8,927 nucleotides of DNA, from contig CAIOKW010000066.1 of assembly GCA_903858975.1 (NCBI GenBank), forward strand, positions 1-8,927, in the 5' to 3' direction. Positions 6,215 to 8,927 of this stretch are shown here, in pieces; position 1 is the first letter of the stretch; every line of letters starts with the position of its first letter. Below the pieces are notes generated by a model. It saw only the letters and a program-made list of their open reading frames with translations. It ran no database searches and was not told the origin of the DNA. A program made the position numbers and the translations under genes. The stretch comes from Oligoflexia bacterium (GTDB lineage: Bacteria > Bdellovibrionota > UBA1018 > CAIMNF01).

Positions 6215-6589
6215 CTAAGCCAATTTTTGATCGTAGCGCTTTTGTTCGCGTTCGCGAACTTCAGCACCTTCAAGGCTCAGGCGAGTCCAAGGAATCGCAA
6301 TCAGGCGCTTGTCTTCAATCGGCTCTTCGGTTTCTTCGCAAACACCGTAAGTTCCGGATTCCATGCGACCGAGGGCTTCATCAATTTCTTTGATTTTAGC
6401 GAGAAGTTTATCGCGCTGATTGAGCGCTTGAGTTTGACTGATGTGCGCAGACGCGAGATCCGCTTCGTCTCCGACCATTTCTGTCGCTAGAGATGGATTG
6501 AGTGCCTGAAGACCATTTAAGGTTTCCTCTCTCGTCTTGAGAAGTTTCACCTTACACTCATCATATAACTTTTGTCTTTTTTGACCCAT
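6215..6589 (-). CDS. DksA/TraR-family regulator with degenerate zinc finger
   Basis: A 124-residue DksA-like protein. Such proteins insert a coiled coil into the RNA polymerase secondary channel and modulate promoters, often with ppGpp. Residues about 5-36 and 47-78 form the two coiled-coil arms. The tip keeps the functional D-x-x-D-x-A motif (D41, D44, A46). The C-terminal globular part keeps SGTYGVC (78-84) and KRLIAIP (94-100). Of the four zinc ligands only Cys84 remains; the other positions read Thr87, Ser105 and Gly108. It is therefore probably zinc-independent, as in some known DksA paralogues. I chose ATG 6589 because a strong Shine-Dalgarno sequence (GGGAGGA) lies about 9 nt upstream; a TTG three codons earlier abuts that sequence and is unlikely. 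It has its own promoter and a structured leader. Whether it is the main DksA or a paralogue cannot be told from this window. Confidence 0.85.
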   Translation of the reverse strand: MGQKRQKLYDECKVKLLKTREETLNGLQALNPSLATEMVGDEADLASAHISQTQALNQRDKLLAKIKEIDEALGRMESGTYGVCEETEEPIEDKRLIAIPWTRLSLEGAEVREREQKRYDQKLA

Positions 6590-6605
6590 AATACCCAATC
6601 CTCCC

Positions 6606-6624
6606 GCCCACCATCATAGTGGGC
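6606..6624 (-). promoter_or_regulatory. hairpin in the dksA-like leader, abutting the Shine-Dalgarno sequence
   Basis: In the minus-strand transcript GCCCAC and GTGGGC form a perfect 6-bp GC-rich stem with a 7-nt loop (UAUGAUG). Its 3' arm ends exactly where the GGGAGGA ribosome-binding sequence begins. There is no U-tract, so it is not an intrinsic terminator. It could influence ribosome access or mRNA stability; this is inference. Confidence 0.45.
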
Positions 6625-6640
6625 ATTTAAAGCTTTTACA

Positions 6641-6670
6641 ATATTACACAAAGGTGTTTTAAAATGTCAG
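6641..6670 (-). promoter_or_regulatory. candidate promoter of the dksA-like gene
   Basis: Minus strand: CTGACA (6670-6665, five of six matches to the -35 consensus), 18-nt spacer, TAATAT (6646-6641, four of six matches to the -10). Transcription would begin near 6634, leaving a leader of about 45 nt that contains the 6606-6624 hairpin and the Shine-Dalgarno sequence. Confidence 0.45.
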
Positions 6671-6699
6671 ATGTGTTTTTTTTGACACATAGGCTTGCT

Positions 6700-7962
6700 T
6701 TATACGCGCTTTAAGCGCGAAATCAGGTCAAAAACGTCAAAATCTTGTGAGAGTCGTGTTAAATTAAGGTAATCTTTGATGAGCGATAAAAGATCATCGT
6801 CGTTAATTCGGTGCGCGAGTGCATACCCTGACTCATCTCTTGAGATCTTTCGGCTCACCTCCAACAACAACCCTCGACGCAATAAATATTCAATCAAATT
6901 CTCGGCGATTGATTCATGAAGATTGAACTCTTGAGTGAGCTCGCTCACCGTAAGAGGATTTCGTCCAGACTCGAACTGCTCTGTGAATCGATGAATGATT
7001 TTTTCTAAGATCAAGGCCTGGTAAAGCGTGGTCTCTGGGTGCTGTCGTCGAAGCATTCGTCGCCCCTGTTCAACCAAGAGACTCACCTCAACGCTTAAGA
7101 TAAAAATAAGCCAAGAGACATAAATGAAAAACGCAAAAAGAGGTAAGACTGCTGCTTTTCCATACGCGGTCTGAGTTCCCATTTTAAAATAGAATCGAAG
7201 AATGTAATTTGCGGCCCCAAACCCTAAAGTACTTGCAAGCGCACCCATCCCTGCACTTTTCCAAGAAACTTTCGTGTTCGGGAAAAACTTAAGGATAAAT
7301 GAAAAGGAAAAGAACACGATCAATACAAAGAGCCCTTGATCCAAAATCAAACTTACCCTGTGCGCAGTAAAATGCTCTAATATTCGCGGAATAGAGATGG
7401 TGGCAGCGTAAAAAAACGGAAGTAATACCATGCAAAAGAAAAAATTCTTAAGGCGATCCGACCAAGCGCGATCCTCCTTTACCGCCCAGATCCCATTCAT
7501 GAGAGATTCAATATTGAAAAAAACCCGAGCCCCAACCCAGATTAAAGTCACCAAGGCAAAAACTCCGATCGCCCCACTTCGATGATTCAAGTTTTCGAGA
7601 TACTGATCCTTGAATTGAAGAATAAAGGCCATGAGTGTTTTCTTTTGTTCGGGCGGAATCGCGTCCAGCACCCTAGCCAGGAGTGACTCAAACTCTTTTT
7701 GGATTGGCCCCCACTGAGAAAAGAAACTCAGAATCAAGAACACCCCAGCGATCAGTGGCATGAAAGAAAAGAGAGTATAATAAGACAAGGACTCTGCCCG
7801 AATCGTGACGTCGTTCTTCACGACCTCAAAGTGGAGCATCGCAACCCAACGCCGAACCCGATACACTTGGCGGCGAAGAGGCGATTTCGCCCCCCTCTCC
7901 AATTGGTGATAATGGAGCACTGACTTCTCGATTCGCCTGAGGGATTTCACTTTAACTGACAT
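6700..7962 (-). CDS. YihY/BrkB-family inner-membrane protein with C-terminal helix-turn-helix-like domain
   Basis: A 420-residue membrane protein of the YihY/BrkB family (once mislabelled ribonuclease BN; no nuclease motifs are present). Family signatures include RAESLSYYTLFSFMPLIAG (about 55-73) at the first membrane helix, an IWVGARVFFNIE segment near 141-152, and YGKAAVLPLFAFFIYVSWLI (about 267-286). Six hydrophobic segments lie at about 61-82, 131-151, 172-194, 205-227, 235-256 and 270-295. After the membrane core a soluble tail of about 120 residues follows. Within it, residues about 313-370 (LTVSELTQEF...ENLIEYLLRRGLLLEV) have the pattern of a winged helix-turn-helix. I chose ATG 7962; the frame extends to a GTG at 7968, but a -10-like element (TATTAG, 7975-7970) lies just upstream. 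Only a weak GAG precedes the ATG. The biological role of the family is not settled. Confidence 0.85.
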   Translation of the reverse strand: MSVKVKSLRRIEKSVLHYHQLERGAKSPLRRQVYRVRRWVAMLHFEVVKNDVTIRAESLSYYTLFSFMPLIAGVFLILSFFSQWGPIQKEFESLLARVLDAIPPEQKKTLMAFILQFKDQYLENLNHRSGAIGVFALVTLIWVGARVFFNIESLMNGIWAVKEDRAWSDRLKNFFFCMVLLPFFYAATISIPRILEHFTAHRVSLILDQGLFVLIVFFSFSFILKFFPNTKVSWKSAGMGALASTLGFGAANYILRFYFKMGTQTAYGKAAVLPLFAFFIYVSWLIFILSVEVSLLVEQGRRMLRRQHPETTLYQALILEKIIHRFTEQFESGRNPLTVSELTQEFNLHESIAENLIEYLLRRGLLLEVSRKISRDESGYALAHRINDDDLLSLIKDYLNLTRLSQDFDVFDLISRLKRV

Positions 7963-7974
7963 ATACACTCTAAT

Positions 7975-7997
7975 ATTCGGGTATTTTGTTCCCGAAT
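7975..7997. promoter_or_regulatory. inverted repeat 1 in the brkB-like/oxygenase divergent region
   Basis: ATTCGGG (7975-7981) and CCCGAAT (7991-7997) form a perfect 7-bp inverted repeat with a 9-nt spacer. It lies directly upstream of the brkB-like gene, covering the spacer of its presumed promoter (candidate -10 TATTAG at 7975-7970, minus strand). It may be a protein-binding site, or a hairpin if transcribed. Confidence 0.45.
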
Positions 7998-8027
7998 GCG
8001 AGTCCTTTTCAATTGATTTTGACTCGC
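7998..8027. promoter_or_regulatory. inverted repeat 2, 30-bp dyad abutting repeat 1
   Basis: GCGAGTC (7998-8004) and GACTCGC (8021-8027) are perfect 7-bp arms. Exactly at the centre of symmetry sits the palindrome TCAATTGA (8009-8016), so 22 of 30 positions are symmetric. It overlaps the likely -35 of the oxygenase gene (TTGATT, 8013-8018) and starts at the base after repeat 1 ends. Position and symmetry suggest an operator. Confidence 0.5.
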
Positions 8028-8041
8028 CGCAATGCTATACG
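8013..8041 (+). promoter_or_regulatory. candidate promoter of the oxygenase gene
   Basis: TTGATT (8013-8018), 17-nt spacer, TATACG (8036-8041). Transcription would start at about 8047-8050, at or just before the ATG at 8050. This element covers the upstream in-frame ATG at 8032, which is the main reason for preferring 8050 as the start. Confidence 0.45.
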
Positions 8042-8049
8042 GAAAGACC

Positions 8050-8895
8050 ATGGAAGTACTAAAAGTAAATTACCACTCCTCGGGAGCGGCTGAACGGTTT
8101 TGCGAGTCCTTAAAAAACACCGGTTTTGCCGTGGTGACTGACCACCCGATCTCTTTTGATCTCGTTAATCGTGTTTATGAAAAATGGGGCCAATTCTTCA
8201 ACTCTGAAGAAAAGCACCAATATACCTTTAAGCCCGAGTCTCAAGCCGGCTACTTCCCATTTCGATCAGAAAACGCAAAAGATAGCCCCATTAAGGACCT
8301 GAAAGAGTTTTTCCACGTTTACCCACGCTCGAAGATGCCTGAGTTCTTGATGGAAGATACCTGGGCCCTCTATAATCAATTGGTAGCCCTAGGATGCGAA
8401 ATGCTCAATTGGGTACAAATTGCATCTCCGGATGCCGTTCGAAAACAGCTCTCCATGCCCCTGTCAGATATGGTGACTGACTCTGAGGAAAACCTCCTTC
8501 GCGTAATTCACTATCCACCACTTCAAGGTACCGAAGAGCAAGGCGCTATTCGAGCGGCAGCTCACGAGGATATTAACCTGATTACTCTTCTGTGCTCTGC
8601 CACTGCATCAGGCCTTGAAGTTCAGGACACAAAAGGTAACTGGCATCAAGTGTCTTGCGATCCAGGCAGCATCGCAATCAATGCGGGCGATATGCTTCAG
8701 CTTGCTTGCCAAGGATACTACAAGTCGACCACTCATCGCGTGGTGAACCCAATGGGACCGCAAGCAAAACTCCCTCGTTATTCTATGCCTCTCTTTTTGC
8801 ACCCAAGATCAGAAGTCAATCTGACCGATTCTATCACCGCAGGCGATTACTTAAAGCAACGCCTACTTGAAATTGGACTTCTAAAGAAGAAATAA
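8050..8895 (+). CDS. 2-oxoglutarate/Fe(II)-dependent oxygenase, isopenicillin-N-synthase-like family
   Basis: A 281-residue cytoplasmic oxygenase with a double-stranded beta-helix core. Such enzymes use Fe(II), usually 2-oxoglutarate, and O2 to hydroxylate, desaturate or cyclise a small molecule. The N-terminal part resembles the non-haem dioxygenase N domain (GFAVVTDHPI near 25-34, then a helix ending in SEEKHQY and DLKEFFHVYP). The catalytic set is complete: the iron ligands H172-E-D174 and H229 (in TTHRVVNP), and R243-Y-S245, the R-x-S pair that binds the 2-oxoglutarate carboxylate. Numbering uses ATG 8050; an in-frame ATG at 8032 adds six residues but lies inside the likely promoter. A weak GGAAAG precedes 8050. 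The substrate cannot be predicted. The gene stands alone on the plus strand here, divergent from the brkB-like gene, with no biosynthetic partners visible. Family assignment is firm. Confidence 0.9.
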   Translation: MEVLKVNYHSSGAAERFCESLKNTGFAVVTDHPISFDLVNRVYEKWGQFFNSEEKHQYTFKPESQAGYFPFRSENAKDSPIKDLKEFFHVYPRSKMPEFLMEDTWALYNQLVALGCEMLNWVQIASPDAVRKQLSMPLSDMVTDSEENLLRVIHYPPLQGTEEQGAIRAAAHEDINLITLLCSATASGLEVQDTKGNWHQVSCDPGSIAINAGDMLQLACQGYYKSTTHRVVNPMGPQAKLPRYSMPLFLHPRSEVNLTDSITAGDYLKQRLLEIGLLKKK

Positions 8896-8914
8896 AAAAA
8901 GGCCGCCTCGAGCT
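8896..8914. terminator. possible half of a bidirectional terminator, cut by the window end
   Basis: Just after the oxygenase stop is an A-run followed by GGCCGCC. Read on the minus strand this is GGCGGCC followed by a T-run, the usual 3' half of an intrinsic terminator. The matching GC-rich arm would lie beyond base 8927, so this cannot be confirmed here. Confidence 0.25.
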
Positions 8915-8927
8915 ATACAAGCATAGA

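Noticed and set aside
6590..6598. TTG at 6598 as start of the dksA-like gene
   Set aside because: The Shine-Dalgarno sequence GGAGGA directly abuts this TTG with no spacing, whereas ATG 6589 has normal spacing.
6671..6690. Hairpin ATGTGT/ACACAT after the brkB-like gene as an intrinsic terminator
   Set aside because: The 6-bp AT-rich stem has an A-rich loop on the transcript and no U-tract following it; too weak to call.
8032..8049. ATG at 8032 as start of the oxygenase gene
   Set aside because: It overlaps the likely -10 region (TATACG, 8036-8041) and has no ribosome binding site; the added six residues are not part of the conserved fold.
1..8927. Defence island, CRISPR, toxin-antitoxin pair or mobile element
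   Set aside because: No cas, toxin-antitoxin, transposase, integrase or direct-repeat array was visible on either strand; the gene content is housekeeping and envelope functions.

Overview
The window is ordinary bacterial chromosome carrying housekeeping and envelope genes. There is no sign of a phage, insertion sequence, CRISPR array, tRNA or rRNA. The combination of a GTP-type PEP carboxykinase, a degenerate zinc-less DksA-like protein, a BrkB-family membrane protein with an extra C-terminal helix-turn-helix-like region, and an ICMT-like methyltransferase fits a Bdellovibrionota/Oligoflexia-type or other delta-like proteobacterium. That placement is an inference from gene types, not from a marker gene.

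Layout. Positions 1-144 (minus) hold the first 48 codons of an alpha/beta hydrolase that runs off the window. Positions about 154-339 (minus) are non-coding and fold into a series of strong stem-loops, a candidate structured RNA. A 74-residue Cys/His zinc-binding-like protein follows at 347-571 (minus), then GTP-dependent PEP carboxykinase pckG (669-2540, minus) and a periplasmic PBP4/DacB-type D-Ala-D-Ala carboxypeptidase (2587-4125, minus). A 130-bp divergent promoter region leads to a small membrane protein (4256-4495, plus) and an AI-2E-family permease (4505-5536, plus). Convergent to these is an ICMT/PEMT-like integral membrane methyltransferase (5552-6154, minus). It is preceded by a DksA/TraR-like regulator (6215-6589, minus) and a YihY/BrkB-family protein (6700-7962, minus). 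A short divergent region with two abutting inverted repeats separates this from a 2-oxoglutarate/Fe(II) oxygenase of the isopenicillin-N-synthase type (8050-8895, plus).

How the genes work together. There is no single pathway. pckG sets the gluconeogenic branch at oxaloacetate/PEP. DacB, BrkB, the permease and the methyltransferase act at the envelope. The DksA-like protein is a likely RNA polymerase secondary-channel regulator.

The two most interesting signals are not proteins. The first is the region between the zinc-finger gene and the hydrolase: its three main stems need six wobble pairs, all of which are G-U on the minus strand and A-C mismatches on the plus strand. It carries an exact anti-Shine-Dalgarno octamer that is complementary to one of its own loops. 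The second is that several genes without a Shine-Dalgarno sequence (pckG, dacB, the small membrane gene, the methyltransferase and the oxygenase) have a plausible -35/-10 pair placing the transcript start on or next to the start codon. This suggests frequent leaderless transcription, whereas the dksA-like and zinc-finger genes have clear Shine-Dalgarno sequences and real leaders.
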